Under the pieces are notes generated by a model that had not been told where the DNA came from, searched no databases, and worked only from the letters and a program-made list of their open reading frames with translations. Shown here one piece after another: positions 26,201 through 34,943 of a stretch of DNA of 51,552 nucleotides. The position numbers and the translations under genes were made by a program. Location of the stretch: positions 1 through 51,552 of the forward strand of contig VGZG01000019.1 in assembly GCA_016872675.1 (NCBI GenBank), read 5' to 3'. Numbering within the stretch: position 1 is the first letter of the stretch; each line of letters opens with the position of its first letter. This DNA is from Planctomycetota bacterium. GTDB lineage: Bacteria; Planctomycetota; UBA1135; UBA2386.

Positions 26201-28000
26201 ATGTTCGCCAGCCTGCTCGTTGCCTGTCTCTGCGCAGCGTCGACGTTGCCGCAAGGCAGCCAGGCCGACGCGCCGACCGGCTTGACGGTGGTGATCGTCG
26301 ACGTCGGCCAGGGCGATGGCATCGTCATCAGGGCGCCCGATGGCACCATGCACGTCGTCGACGCCGGCCCGACCGGCCAGGGCACGGTGGCGATGCTGCC
26401 GGCGATCGCGGCGCTGCAGCCGACCGCCTGCGGCAAGACGTTCCTGTCGCACTTCCACGAGGACCACGGCGGCGGCCTCGACGAGGTGCTGAACGCCCTG
26501 CCGTTCGTCGCCGCGATCGACCGCGGCGACGTCAACCGGCCGACGACGCAGAACGTCACGCAGTACCTCGCCGCCGCCGGCAGCCGCCGCCAGTTCGCGG
26601 TGCTCGGCGCGGTCTATCCGCTCGGCGGCGGGGCGCAGATCCGCGTCATCGCGCTGAACGGCAACATCCTCGGCGGCGGCTTCGTCGATCCGACGGCCTC
26701 GGCCCAGGAGGAGAACTCGCGCTCGCTGGCGCTGCGCCTCGAGTACGGCAGTTTCTCGATGTGGCTCGGCGGCGACCTCACTGGTGGCGGCAACAGCACC
26801 GCCGACGTCGAGACGCCGGCCTCGCTCGCCTGCGGCGACGTCGACGTCTACAAGCTGAACCACCACGGCAGCAACACCTCGTCGAGCCTCAACCTCGTCG
26901 CCAATCTGCAGCCAGAGCTGGCCGTCGTTTCGTGCGGCGCCGGCAATTCGCTCGGCCACCCGACCCCGACGATCGTCAACCGCCTCAACCAGGCGGCCGC
27001 CGCGCGCGCGTTGCTGTCGACGTCGATCGGCAGCGCCAGCACGATCGGTTTCGGCGTCGCCGGCTCGATCCGCATCGATACCGATGGCCGCCGCTACCGC
27101 GCCTCGACGTCCAGCGGCGACTTCCTCGACTTCTACTGCGACGAGGTGGCGACGCCGGCGTTGCAGCCCGGCGATGTGCGCATCAGCGAGATCCAGCGCA
27201 ACCCGGCGATCGTGCCCGACACCAACGGCGAGTACGTCGAAGTGGTCAACGTCGGCGCCAAGCCGGTCGGCCTGCGCGGCCTGCGCCTCGTCGACAACAG
27301 CGCCACGGTGACCCTGGCGAGCAACTTCCTGCTCGTGCCTGGACGGCCGATGGTATTCCAGGTCGACGGCGCGCCGTCGCGCAACGGCGGCCAACCGCTC
27401 GGCATGGCGCTGCCGTTCGGCACGACGGTCCTCGGCGACACCTCCGACACGGTCACGATCGACCAGGGCGGCGTCGTCGTCGACTCGCTGACCTACACCA
27501 CCGGCTTCCCCGGCGGCAGCGGCGTCGCCGCCGAGCGACGCGACCTGCTGGCCGCGAACACCACGGCCAACTGGCTCGGTGCGCCCAACGTCTACGGCGC
27601 CGGCGACCGCGGTTCGCCCGGCGCCGCCAACCCCGGCGACGCGACGAACCACCCGGTGCGCTGCGGCGTCTCGATCGACAACGGCAGGTTCACCGTGCAC
27701 GGCACGGCGTTCGAGTTCCCGGGCCTGTTCAGCGTGTTCGGTCTCGCCTACGGCACGACGCCGGCGACGCCGTTCGGCGGCGCCCTGATCCCGCTGGCGT
27801 TCGACCCGCTGTTCCAGGCCGCGCTCGGCGCGTCGGGGTTCTTTGCGTTCGTGCCAGCGCTCGGCTACCGCAGCGTCGACGTCGCCATCCCGCAACCCAA
27901 CCCGGTGGCCGGTGTGACCCTCTTCGCCGCGCACATCGTGCTCGACTTCAACCTCGCCATCCCAGGCGTTTCGACTGCCACCCCGTTCGTGCTGCCGTGA
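26201..28000 (+). CDS. Secreted ComEC-like metallo-beta-lactamase-fold protein with lamin-tail domain
   Basis: 599 residues. A short signal peptide (about 1-22) precedes an MBL fold beginning VVIVDVGQGDG (30-40) with the zinc motif HFHEDH (84-89) and later KLNHHGS. This is the arrangement of the ComEC C-terminal DNase-like domain and of secreted MBL hydrolases. A lamin-tail (LTD) beta domain follows (about 325-470; ISEIQRNP, GEYVEVVN, GLRLVDNS). A last beta-rich tail (about 490-599) ends with IPQPNPVAGVTLFAAHIVLD and so on, like tails of planctomycete exported proteins. A phosphodiesterase or nuclease acting outside the cell is plausible but unproven. The stop overlaps the hpt GTG start by four bases. 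Confidence 0.9.
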   Translation: MFASLLVACLCAASTLPQGSQADAPTGLTVVIVDVGQGDGIVIRAPDGTMHVVDAGPTGQGTVAMLPAIAALQPTACGKTFLSHFHEDHGGGLDEVLNALPFVAAIDRGDVNRPTTQNVTQYLAAAGSRRQFAVLGAVYPLGGGAQIRVIALNGNILGGGFVDPTASAQEENSRSLALRLEYGSFSMWLGGDLTGGGNSTADVETPASLACGDVDVYKLNHHGSNTSSSLNLVANLQPELAVVSCGAGNSLGHPTPTIVNRLNQAAAARALLSTSIGSASTIGFGVAGSIRIDTDGRRYRASTSSGDFLDFYCDEVATPALQPGDVRISEIQRNPAIVPDTNGEYVEVVNVGAKPVGLRGLRLVDNSATVTLASNFLLVPGRPMVFQVDGAPSRNGGQPLGMALPFGTTVLGDTSDTVTIDQGGVVVDSLTYTTGFPGGSGVAAERRDLLAANTTANWLGAPNVYGAGDRGSPGAANPGDATNHPVRCGVSIDNGRFTVHGTAFEFPGLFSVFGLAYGTTPATPFGGALIPLAFDPLFQAALGASGFFAFVPALGYRSVDVAIPQPNPVAGVTLFAAHIVLDFNLAIPGVSTATPFVLP

Positions 28001-28572
28001 CCCACCCCGCCACGCCGCCCTTCCGTGTTCTTGTCCCGCACGACCTGATCGTGCGCCGCGCCCGTGAGCTCGCCCGCGCCATCGCCGACGCGATGGGCAG
28101 CGAGCCGCCGCTACTGGTGGCGGTGATCGAGGGCGCGCGGCCGTTCGCCCAGCTGCTGCAGCAGCACCTGCCGACGCCGCTGCCAGTGCACGAGGTGCGC
28201 GCGTCGTCGTACGCCGGCACCGCCAGCACCGGCGCGGTCAAGATCCTGCTCGGCGCCGACCTGGTTGTGCGCGGACGCGACGTGCTGCTGCTCGAGGACA
28301 TCGTCGACACCGGCCGCACGATCGACGCGCTCAAGCGGCACTTCCTCGCCGGCGGCGCGCGCAATTGCCGCGTCGCCTCGCTGCTGAGCAAACCGTCGCG
28401 CCGCGTCGTCCAGGTCGACGTCGACTTCCTCGGCTTCGAGATTCCCGACGAGTTCGTCATCGGCTGCGGCATGGACCTCGACGGCCGCTACCGCGAACTG
28501 CGCGACGTCGTCGTCTACGACCCGGCGGTCGAGAGCGCGCACGCCGCCGCCGCCGCGGCTGGCGCCCGCTGA
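27997..28572 (+). CDS. hpt: Hypoxanthine(-guanine) phosphoribosyltransferase
   Basis: 191 residues. The PRPP motif LLEDIVDTGRTI (98-109), the flexible-loop region SSYAGTASTGAVKIL (70-84) and the purine-binding end VDFLGFEIPDEFVIGCGMD are all typical of HPRT. It salvages hypoxanthine/guanine to IMP/GMP in the cytoplasm. The GTG at 27997 overlaps the preceding stop (GTGA), so a cytosolic salvage enzyme is coupled to a secreted MBL protein. If that protein degrades nucleic acid, the pair would make sense for nucleobase acquisition; this link is inference. The C-terminus has a run of Ala residues. Confidence 0.95.
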   Translation: MTHPATPPFRVLVPHDLIVRRARELARAIADAMGSEPPLLVAVIEGARPFAQLLQQHLPTPLPVHEVRASSYAGTASTGAVKILLGADLVVRGRDVLLLEDIVDTGRTIDALKRHFLAGGARNCRVASLLSKPSRRVVQVDVDFLGFEIPDEFVIGCGMDLDGRYRELRDVVVYDPAVESAHAAAAAAGAR

Positions 28573-28586
28573 CGGGCGGCCGGCGC

Positions 28587-28608
28587 GATCGCCATCGCGG
28601 CGGCGATC
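28587..28608. terminator. Possible bidirectional terminator hairpin
   Basis: GATCGCC (28587-28593) and GGCGATC (28602-28608) form a 7-bp stem with an 8-base loop between the convergent hpt and S46 genes. The downstream arm overlaps the first two bases of the S46 stop codon. There is no T-tract on either strand, so intrinsic termination is uncertain. Confidence 0.3.
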
Positions 28609-30712
28609 ACTTCGCCGCCAGCAACTCGCCGAGCAGCGCCGGGCTCGGCATCACCGACTCGACGACCCAGAGCACGTAGCGGACGTCGCAGACGACGTTG
28701 CGCGAGCGGTCCTTGTTCCAGCCGAAGTCGCCGGCGACATTCTCGAACACGCGGTCGAAGTTGAGTCCGATGAGTCGGCCCTTGCCGTCGACGACCGGTG
28801 AGCCGGAGTTGCCGCCGGTGGTGTCGCCGTTGGTCAGGAAGCAGACCGGCACATCGCCCAGCCGCTTGTCGAACCAGCGCGACTGCTGGCGCGTCGCCGC
28901 CGCCGTGAGCAGCGCCTTCGGGTTGGCGAACGGCTCCTTGCCGTTTTCCTTCTGCAGCAGTCCGGCGACCGTCGTGTGCGGCGCGTAGGTGACCGCTTCA
29001 CGCGGCGAGTAGCCGGCGACCTCTGCGATCGACACCCGCAGCGTGCTGTTGGCGTCGGGGTAGAACGACCTGCCCCGGAACGACTCCTGCGCCAGGATCC
29101 AGCGGCGACCGACGTCGAGCATCTTGCCGAAGCGCTCGCGCTGGCGCTGCACCGTCGCCATGCGCTCGTCGGCGAATGCGCGCGCGAGGCGCACCAGCGG
29201 GTCGTCGCTGGCGGCGATCGCGTCCTTGCCGCCGGCGAACAGTTCCTTGCGCGCGGCAGCATCGCGCAGCGTCGTGCGGGTGATCAGCGCGTCGACCGCC
29301 TTGTCCCCGTCGGCGAGGAAGTCCGTGCCGGCGAGGCGCTGCGCTGGCGACAGTCCGCCAACCTCGCCGGCGAGGATGCACAGCAGCGGCTGCTGGATCG
29401 TGTCCCAGTGCTGCGTCAGTTGCTCGCTGCCGAGCGCTTGCAGCAGGCGACCGGGAACCTTGCCGGTCGGGCTGGTCGCCGCCGCGCCGCACGCCTCGAT
29501 CAGCACGCCGAGCAGCGGCACGTCCTCGCCCAGCAGGTTGAGGAACGCGATCGTCGTCTCCTTCTCGATGGCCGCGGCCTCGGCCTCGTCGATCGCCAGC
29601 ATGTCGGCGAGCACGGTGTTCCATTCGGCTTTGCCGGCGGTCTTCACGAAGGCGGCGAACTCCTCCTCCTCGCGCAGTTTGCGCGCGGCGGTGCCGTTGT
29701 TGCGCAGGCCGAAGATCATGCCCGAGGCGTTCTTCTGCACGTTGGCGAGCGACTTGACGCGGTCGGCGACCTCGAGCTCGAGCTTCTCGTCGGTGCGGCC
29801 GGCGGCCTCCAGCGCGGCGATCGCGCGGGTCAGCACGTCGAGCCGGCGCGGGTAGACGTAGCCCTGCTGCGTCATCACGCCGCGGCTGGTCTTGTAGCGC
29901 TGCGTGCGGCCCGGATAGCCCATGATGATCGCGAGGTCGCCCTGCCGCACGCCCTCGGTCGAGACCGGCAGGATGTGTTGCGGCTGGTAGGGGACGTTGG
30001 CCGCATCGTGGTCGCGCACCGTGCCGTCCGGCGCCACATAGGCGCGGAAGAACATGAAGTCGCCGGTGTGGCGCGGCCACTCCCAGTTGTCGACCTCGCC
30101 GCCGAACTCGCCGATCGCGCGCGGCGGCGCGTAGACCAGCCGGACGTCGCGGATCTGCGTGCGGTAGTAGAGGTGATACTCTTTGCCTTCGAGGAACGAG
30201 GCCACCGAGCACTTGGTGTTGGTCTCGCGCTTCTCGCCGTCGGCGACGAGCTTCGCCAGCACGCGCTGCGTGCGCTCGAAGCGCTCGAGGTCGCTCGTCG
30301 CCTTCTGCTGCTCGACGTGCACCACCGCGGTGACGTCCTCGATGCGCTTGAGCACCGCGGCGACCATGCCAGGCGCCGGCCGCTCGCTGCCGCGGTCCTT
30401 CGCCGCGAAGCCGTCGCGCAGCAGGTTGTCCTGCGGCGTGCTGAGTTCGCTGACCGCGCCGAAGCCGCAGTGGTGGTTGGTCACCAGCAAGCCGTCCTTG
30501 CTGACGAACGAGGCGGTGCAGCCGTTGATCTGCACGGTCGCCGACAGCGTGCCGCCGTTCTCTGGGTGCCAGAACTGGTCCTTGGTCAGGACCATGCCGC
30601 GCTTGTGCAGCGCGGCCCAGTCCATCTCGCGGACCTGGGTCGGCAGCCATTGGCCCTCGTCGGGCAGGCAGGTGACGGCGGCGAGGAGGAGCAGGACGGG
30701 GCGGAGCAGCAT
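28607..30712 (-). CDS. S46-family dipeptidyl peptidase (DPP7/DPP11-like)
   Basis: 701 residues, the usual S46 length, with a signal peptide (about 1-15). Chymotrypsin-fold catalytic elements: TNHHC around His80/His81, the GGEVDNWEWPRHTGDF segment that holds the catalytic Asp, and GGNSGSP with nucleophile Ser636. S46 enzymes release dipeptides from N-termini in the periplasm. At the position 18 residues after the Ser, which separates acid-preferring DPP11 (Arg) from DPP7 (Gly), this protein has Arg654, so cleavage after Asp/Glu is predicted. The ATG at 30712 lies 7 bases after TAGCCT with no Shine-Dalgarno. It is convergent with hpt and diverges from the thioredoxin-like/toroid gene. Confidence 0.95.
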   Translation of the reverse strand: MLLRPVLLLLAAVTCLPDEGQWLPTQVREMDWAALHKRGMVLTKDQFWHPENGGTLSATVQINGCTASFVSKDGLLVTNHHCGFGAVSELSTPQDNLLRDGFAAKDRGSERPAPGMVAAVLKRIEDVTAVVHVEQQKATSDLERFERTQRVLAKLVADGEKRETNTKCSVASFLEGKEYHLYYRTQIRDVRLVYAPPRAIGEFGGEVDNWEWPRHTGDFMFFRAYVAPDGTVRDHDAANVPYQPQHILPVSTEGVRQGDLAIIMGYPGRTQRYKTSRGVMTQQGYVYPRRLDVLTRAIAALEAAGRTDEKLELEVADRVKSLANVQKNASGMIFGLRNNGTAARKLREEEEFAAFVKTAGKAEWNTVLADMLAIDEAEAAAIEKETTIAFLNLLGEDVPLLGVLIEACGAAATSPTGKVPGRLLQALGSEQLTQHWDTIQQPLLCILAGEVGGLSPAQRLAGTDFLADGDKAVDALITRTTLRDAAARKELFAGGKDAIAASDDPLVRLARAFADERMATVQRQRERFGKMLDVGRRWILAQESFRGRSFYPDANSTLRVSIAEVAGYSPREAVTYAPHTTVAGLLQKENGKEPFANPKALLTAAATRQQSRWFDKRLGDVPVCFLTNGDTTGGNSGSPVVDGKGRLIGLNFDRVFENVAGDFGWNKDRSRNVVCDVRYVLWVVESVMPSPALLGELLAAK

Positions 30713-30719
30713 GGCTGGC

Positions 30720-30725
30720 AGGCTA
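30720..30725 (-). promoter_or_regulatory. Candidate -10 element of the S46 peptidase gene
   Basis: TAGCCT (30725-30720 on the - strand) ends 7 bases before the ATG. The divergent gene has CATACT (30812-30817) 6 bases before its ATG, so the 111-base intergenic region appears to carry two short-leader promoters. No -35 is evident for either. Confidence 0.3.
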
Positions 30726-30823
30726 CGCGGCGTGGGCCGGGCGCGCGACGGGGGAACGCGCGCTGGCGCGCTGCCAGCGCCGCCGCGATGGCTCGCCGCC
30801 GGTCCGCTGCGCATACTCGCGCC

Positions 30824-32677
30824 ATGCACGCCGCCGCGACGTTGCTCTCGCTGTTCGCCGTCGGTCTCGTCGCCGCGTTGCCGGCGCAGAACTCGACGCG
30901 CAAGGTCCGCATCGCCCCAGGCGACCTCGCCGCCCGCGCCGGCAGCGCGGTGCCGTGGCGCCAGGACCTCGCCGCCGCGCTCGCCGAGGCCAAGCAGTCC
31001 GGTAAGCCGGTGTTCTGGTACGTGCCCGCAGTGCAGCCGTCGCCGATGGATCGCAAGCCGGAGATCGACCGCTACCTGCGCGGCGGGCCGTTCTCGTGGC
31101 CGAGCACGATCGACCTGCTGGCGATGCACTTCGTGCCCGTCGCCGAACCCGCGAAGGGCGATGCCGCCAAGCAGCGCGGCCTCGTGCACAACCAGTTCCT
31201 CGAACCCGGCTACCTCGTGCTCGACGGCGACGGCAACACGCTGCTGCGCGTCGATCAGTTGACGACGCTCCATCCGGAGTGGTTCGAAGCGCCGCTGCGC
31301 CGCTTGGCGAAGGCGCCGGCCGACGGCTTCCCGTGCCATCCGGCGCTGCGCGAAGCGTGGGCGGCCTACCGCGACGGCGACCGTCCCGCCGCGCAGTCGC
31401 GCGCCGAGGCCGTGCTCGCCGCCGAGCCGCCGCCCGCGGTCGCCGCCGAGGCGCACTGGTTGATCGGCGCGGCGCTGCTGCGCAGCGGCCAGCGCGGCGC
31501 GGCGCTGCAGCGGTGGACGGCGCTCGGCCAGGAACTGCCCGACCAGCCGTTGGCGTATAAGGCGGCGCTCGAGGTGGAGGGCCACGGGCCGTTCGGCCGC
31601 GGCTTCGAGGACTACCTGCCGTTGCCGGCCGCCGCGCTCGCCGCCGATCCGGTCGACGGCACGCGGCTGTCCGGCGTCTACGACGAGGCGGAGCTATGGC
31701 GCCGCGGCGTCGCCTTCCTCGTCGCCATGGACGGCGACGACGGCGTGCTGCGCGACAGCATCTACGACTTCGGCGGCACGGACGGACTGCCCAACGTGCA
31801 CGCCGCCGTCACCTGCCTCGCCGGCGAGGCGTTGCTGCTGGCGACGCGCAAGGACGCGCCGTTCTCGTTGCCGGCAGCGCTGGCGGCGCGCGCCGAGGCG
31901 ACGCTGCAGCGCCTGCGCGCCAACGTCGAGGCCGACCGCATGGCGGCGGTCTCTGACCGCGACGAGATCGTCTGGGCGCGCGCCTACGCGCTGCGCTTCC
32001 TCGCCGCCTGGACGCGCGCGCGCTCTACCGACGCCGAGGCGGTGCGACCGGCGCTGCAGCGCGGCGTCGCCGCGCTGGTGGCGCTGCAGCCGGAGACCGG
32101 CGTGTGGTTCCACGAGTACGGCAATCCGTTCGCGATCGCGACGGCGCTGCAGGCGCTGCACTTCGCCAAGCAGGCGGGCATCGAGGTGCCGCAGGACAAC
32201 GTCGACAGGGGCCTGCGCGCGCTGGCGATGAACCGCACCGACGCCGGCGCCTTCACGTACCAGCACACGGCGAAGGGCAAGCCGCGGGCCTCGATCGAGT
32301 CGGCGGCCGGACGCATGCCGCTGTGCGAACTCGGGCTGTACCTGTTCGGCGCCAGCGATCAGGCCAAGCTGCGCGCCGCGGTCGAGGCCGGCCAGCGCCA
32401 CCACGGCCTGCTGGCCGCGGTGCGCAAGTACGATGACCACGCCGACCGCCACGGCTACGGTGGCTTCTTCTTCTGGTTCGACGTGCTGGCGCGCGTCGAG
32501 GCGACGGCGCGGCTCGACGACGCGGCGGCGCGGCTCGAACTGCAGCGGCGGATGCGGCAACTCGTGCTCGAGTTGCCTGAATTCGACGGCGTCTTCGTCG
32601 ACAGCCATGAACTCGGCCGCTGCTACGGCACGGCGATGGCGCTGCTGGCCCTCGACGGCCTCGCGGCGGCGCGCTGA
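30824..32677 (+). CDS. Secreted protein: thioredoxin-like N-terminal region plus alpha/alpha-toroid region
   Basis: 617 residues. A signal peptide (about 1-22, ending ALPAQ) is followed by a thioredoxin-like segment (about 45-160; WRQDLAAALAEAKQSGKPVFW) that lacks a CXXC redox motif, a short TPR-like helical part (about 165-250), and a toroid region (about 290-600) with units such as LQPETGVWFHEYG and HGYGGFFFWFD. Toroid repeats are those of prenyltransferase/squalene-oxidase domains. It is unlikely to be a redox enzyme given the missing cysteines. Function unknown. It is a second toroid protein in this window, besides the one in the MoxR cluster. Downstream lie 180 bases containing a G9 run (32743-32751) and then nfeD. 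Confidence 0.8.
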   Translation: MHAAATLLSLFAVGLVAALPAQNSTRKVRIAPGDLAARAGSAVPWRQDLAAALAEAKQSGKPVFWYVPAVQPSPMDRKPEIDRYLRGGPFSWPSTIDLLAMHFVPVAEPAKGDAAKQRGLVHNQFLEPGYLVLDGDGNTLLRVDQLTTLHPEWFEAPLRRLAKAPADGFPCHPALREAWAAYRDGDRPAAQSRAEAVLAAEPPPAVAAEAHWLIGAALLRSGQRGAALQRWTALGQELPDQPLAYKAALEVEGHGPFGRGFEDYLPLPAAALAADPVDGTRLSGVYDEAELWRRGVAFLVAMDGDDGVLRDSIYDFGGTDGLPNVHAAVTCLAGEALLLATRKDAPFSLPAALAARAEATLQRLRANVEADRMAAVSDRDEIVWARAYALRFLAAWTRARSTDAEAVRPALQRGVAALVALQPETGVWFHEYGNPFAIATALQALHFAKQAGIEVPQDNVDRGLRALAMNRTDAGAFTYQHTAKGKPRASIESAAGRMPLCELGLYLFGASDQAKLRAAVEAGQRHHGLLAAVRKYDDHADRHGYGGFFFWFDVLARVEATARLDDAAARLELQRRMRQLVLELPEFDGVFVDSHELGRCYGTAMALLALDGLAAAR

Positions 32678-32857
32678 AGTTGTCCGTTCGCACACCCTTG
32701 CCGCGGCGGCGACGAGGGCTTGCGCGCGGCGCGGGTGGCGCAGGGGGGGGGCGGCATGCCGGCGCCATCGGCCGGTTGGTCCCCAGCGTAGGCGTTGTCG
32801 ATGCGGCGACGAATCGTGCCATCGCTCGGCCACTTTGCTACACCTGTGCCCGTGACG

Positions 32858-34918
32858 ATGTCGCTGCGTTCCTTCCGGTCGTGGTTCGTACGCGCCCTGC
32901 TGGCGACGGTAGCTGGCATGGGCGGCCCGCTCGCGGCGGCCAGCGTAGTCCCCCAGGAACCGGTCAGCGCGCCGCGCGTGCTGGTCGCGACGCTGCGCGG
33001 CAAGCTCGGCACCACCGAAGTGGCGCGCTTGCACCGCACGCTGCGCCAGGCCGACGCCGCCAGTTGTTCGTTCGTGATCTTGCGGCTGGAGGATGCCGGC
33101 AGCCAGGGCGAGGACGCGAGCGACGTGCAGAGCCTGCTCGACCATGTGCAGCGCACGACGGTGCCGACCGTCGCGGTGTTGTCGGGCCGCGTCGTGCATG
33201 GCGCCGCCGCGCTGGCGCTGTGCTGTGATCGCATCTACTGCCTGACGCGCACCGACTGGGGCGAGGTCGAGAAGCCCGAACAGGACCTCGGCGAACTGCT
33301 CAGTGGCGCGCCCGATGCGGCGACCGACGCCCGCCTCGACGCTGCGCGCGCAGCGATGCAGGGCCGGCTCGCCGCCCGTGACCCGAAGTTTCGCGCTGAC
33401 GCCGAGAAGCTGGCGCTGGCGATGGCGGACCCACGCCTGCAGCTCGTCGCCGCCACCGTGCGTCAGGGCGGCGTCGAGCGCCAGCAAGTGCTCGAACGCG
33501 GCGAGATCGCGCCGCTGCAGGCGGCCGGCGGCAAATTGCTGGGCGAGCGCGCGCTGACGCGGCCGCTGGTGCTGAGCGCGCAGGAGGCGGAGGACTTAGG
33601 CCTTTCCGGCGGCACGCTGCAGTCGTTCGACCAGCTCGCCGACGTGCTGGCCTTCGACCGCACGGCGATGGGCGAGGTGCAGGGCTCATGGGCCGAGGAC
33701 ATGGTCGGCTGGCTCGAGTTGCTGCAGCCGTTCTTGCTGGTCGCCGGCTTTCTCTTGCTGATCGTCGAGGTGAAGACGCCGGGCATCGGCGTCGCCGGGC
33801 TGTTCGGCGTCGGCTTCCTGCTGCTGGCGATGTTCCACGGCTACCTCGTCGGTCTCGCCGAGGTCGAGGAAATCGTCGTGTTCTTCCTCGGCATCGCCGC
33901 GATCGGCGTCGAGATCTTCCTGCTGCCGGGCTCGGTGATCTTCGGCGCGATCGGTTTCCTGTGCCTCGTGCTGTCGCTGGTGCTGAGCCGCCAGTCATTC
34001 GTGCTACCTGGCAACGCCGCCGAGGAGGCCATCTTCCTGGCCAACCTCGGCAACCTGACGCTGCTGTTCGTCGCCGTGCTGGTGCTCGGCGCGGTGATCT
34101 GGCGCGTGCTGCCGAGGGTGCCGTGGTTCAATCGCGTGTTCCTGCCGCCGCCCGCGCCTGTCGGCGCCGCCGGCAGCGGGCTGTCACTCGCCGGCAGCGG
34201 GCTGGGCCTCGCCGACAAGGGCCTGATGGTCTACGTCGGCCGCATCGGCACGGCGATCACCGTGCTGCGGCCGACCGGCGCGATGGAGATCGACGGTGAA
34301 CGCATCGACGTCGTCACCGAGGGCGCCTTCGTCGAACCCGGCACGCCGGTGCGCGTGCTGTACGTGCAGGGCGCCCGCGTCGTCGTCGCCGCCGAGCCGG
34401 CGGCAGACCGCGCCGGCGAGCGCGGCAGCGTCGGCCTCGTCGTGCTGCTCTGCGTCGTCGGCCTGCTGCTGCTCGTCGCCGAGGTTGTATTCGTCTCATT
34501 CGGCGTCATCGCCACGGCGGCTGCGATCGCGCTGCTGTCGGCGATCTTCGTCGCCTTCCAGCAGTCGGTCGCCTTTGGCGTGATGATCCTCGCCGTCGAG
34601 GCGGTGGCGGCGCCGATCGTGCTGACGCTGGCCTTCAGGCTGTTGCCGAACACGCGCATTGGCAAGGCGATGATTCTCAGTGGCCCGCAGGCGACCGGCT
34701 CGGTCGGGGACCCGGCGCTGCGCGCGCTCGTCGGCAAGCATGGGGTGACCACTTCGCCGCTGCGGCCCGCCGGCTTCGCCCGCATCGACGGCGCGCGCGT
34801 CGACGTCGTCACCCGCGGCGAGATGCTCGACGTCGACTGCCCCGTCGTCGTTCTCGACGTCACCGACCACCGGGTCGTCGTCGCTTGCCGTGCGTCTTCG
34901 CAACCTCACGCCACCTGA
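32858..34918 (+). CDS. nfeD: NfeD-family membrane protein with two NfeD domains and degenerate protease domain
   Basis: 686 residues. A signal peptide (about 8-28), a ClpP-like domain (about 38-215), a four- to five-helix membrane block (about 285-390), a further helix (about 400-420), a first NfeD OB-fold (about 450-515), three more helices (about 523-595), and a second NfeD OB-fold (about 622-680). NfeD proteins partner flotillin-like proteins, and floA follows 25 bases downstream. In the protease domain the usual A-S-A-G nucleophile segment reads [10 protein letters not shown] (111-120), so the catalytic Ser seems replaced by His114. ATG 32858 was chosen; an in-frame GTG at 32852 lies 7 bases after TACACC and could be a leaderless start. 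Confidence 0.9.
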   Translation: MSLRSFRSWFVRALLATVAGMGGPLAAASVVPQEPVSAPRVLVATLRGKLGTTEVARLHRTLRQADAASCSFVILRLEDAGSQGEDASDVQSLLDHVQRTTVPTVAVLSGRVVHGAAALALCCDRIYCLTRTDWGEVEKPEQDLGELLSGAPDAATDARLDAARAAMQGRLAARDPKFRADAEKLALAMADPRLQLVAATVRQGGVERQQVLERGEIAPLQAAGGKLLGERALTRPLVLSAQEAEDLGLSGGTLQSFDQLADVLAFDRTAMGEVQGSWAEDMVGWLELLQPFLLVAGFLLLIVEVKTPGIGVAGLFGVGFLLLAMFHGYLVGLAEVEEIVVFFLGIAAIGVEIFLLPGSVIFGAIGFLCLVLSLVLSRQSFVLPGNAAEEAIFLANLGNLTLLFVAVLVLGAVIWRVLPRVPWFNRVFLPPPAPVGAAGSGLSLAGSGLGLADKGLMVYVGRIGTAITVLRPTGAMEIDGERIDVVTEGAFVEPGTPVRVLYVQGARVVVAAEPAADRAGERGSVGLVVLLCVVGLLLLVAEVVFVSFGVIATAAAIALLSAIFVAFQQSVAFGVMILAVEAVAAPIVLTLAFRLLPNTRIGKAMILSGPQATGSVGDPALRALVGKHGVTTSPLRPAGFARIDGARVDVVTRGEMLDVDCPVVVLDVTDHRVVVACRASSQPHAT

Positions 34919-34943
34919 CCTAGCCCTCCCTACCCACACCGCC

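Noticed and set aside
32743-32751. Run of nine G in the intergenic region before nfeD
   Set aside because: Could be a phase-variable tract, but no promoter elements flank it, and it may be a sequencing-prone homopolymer.
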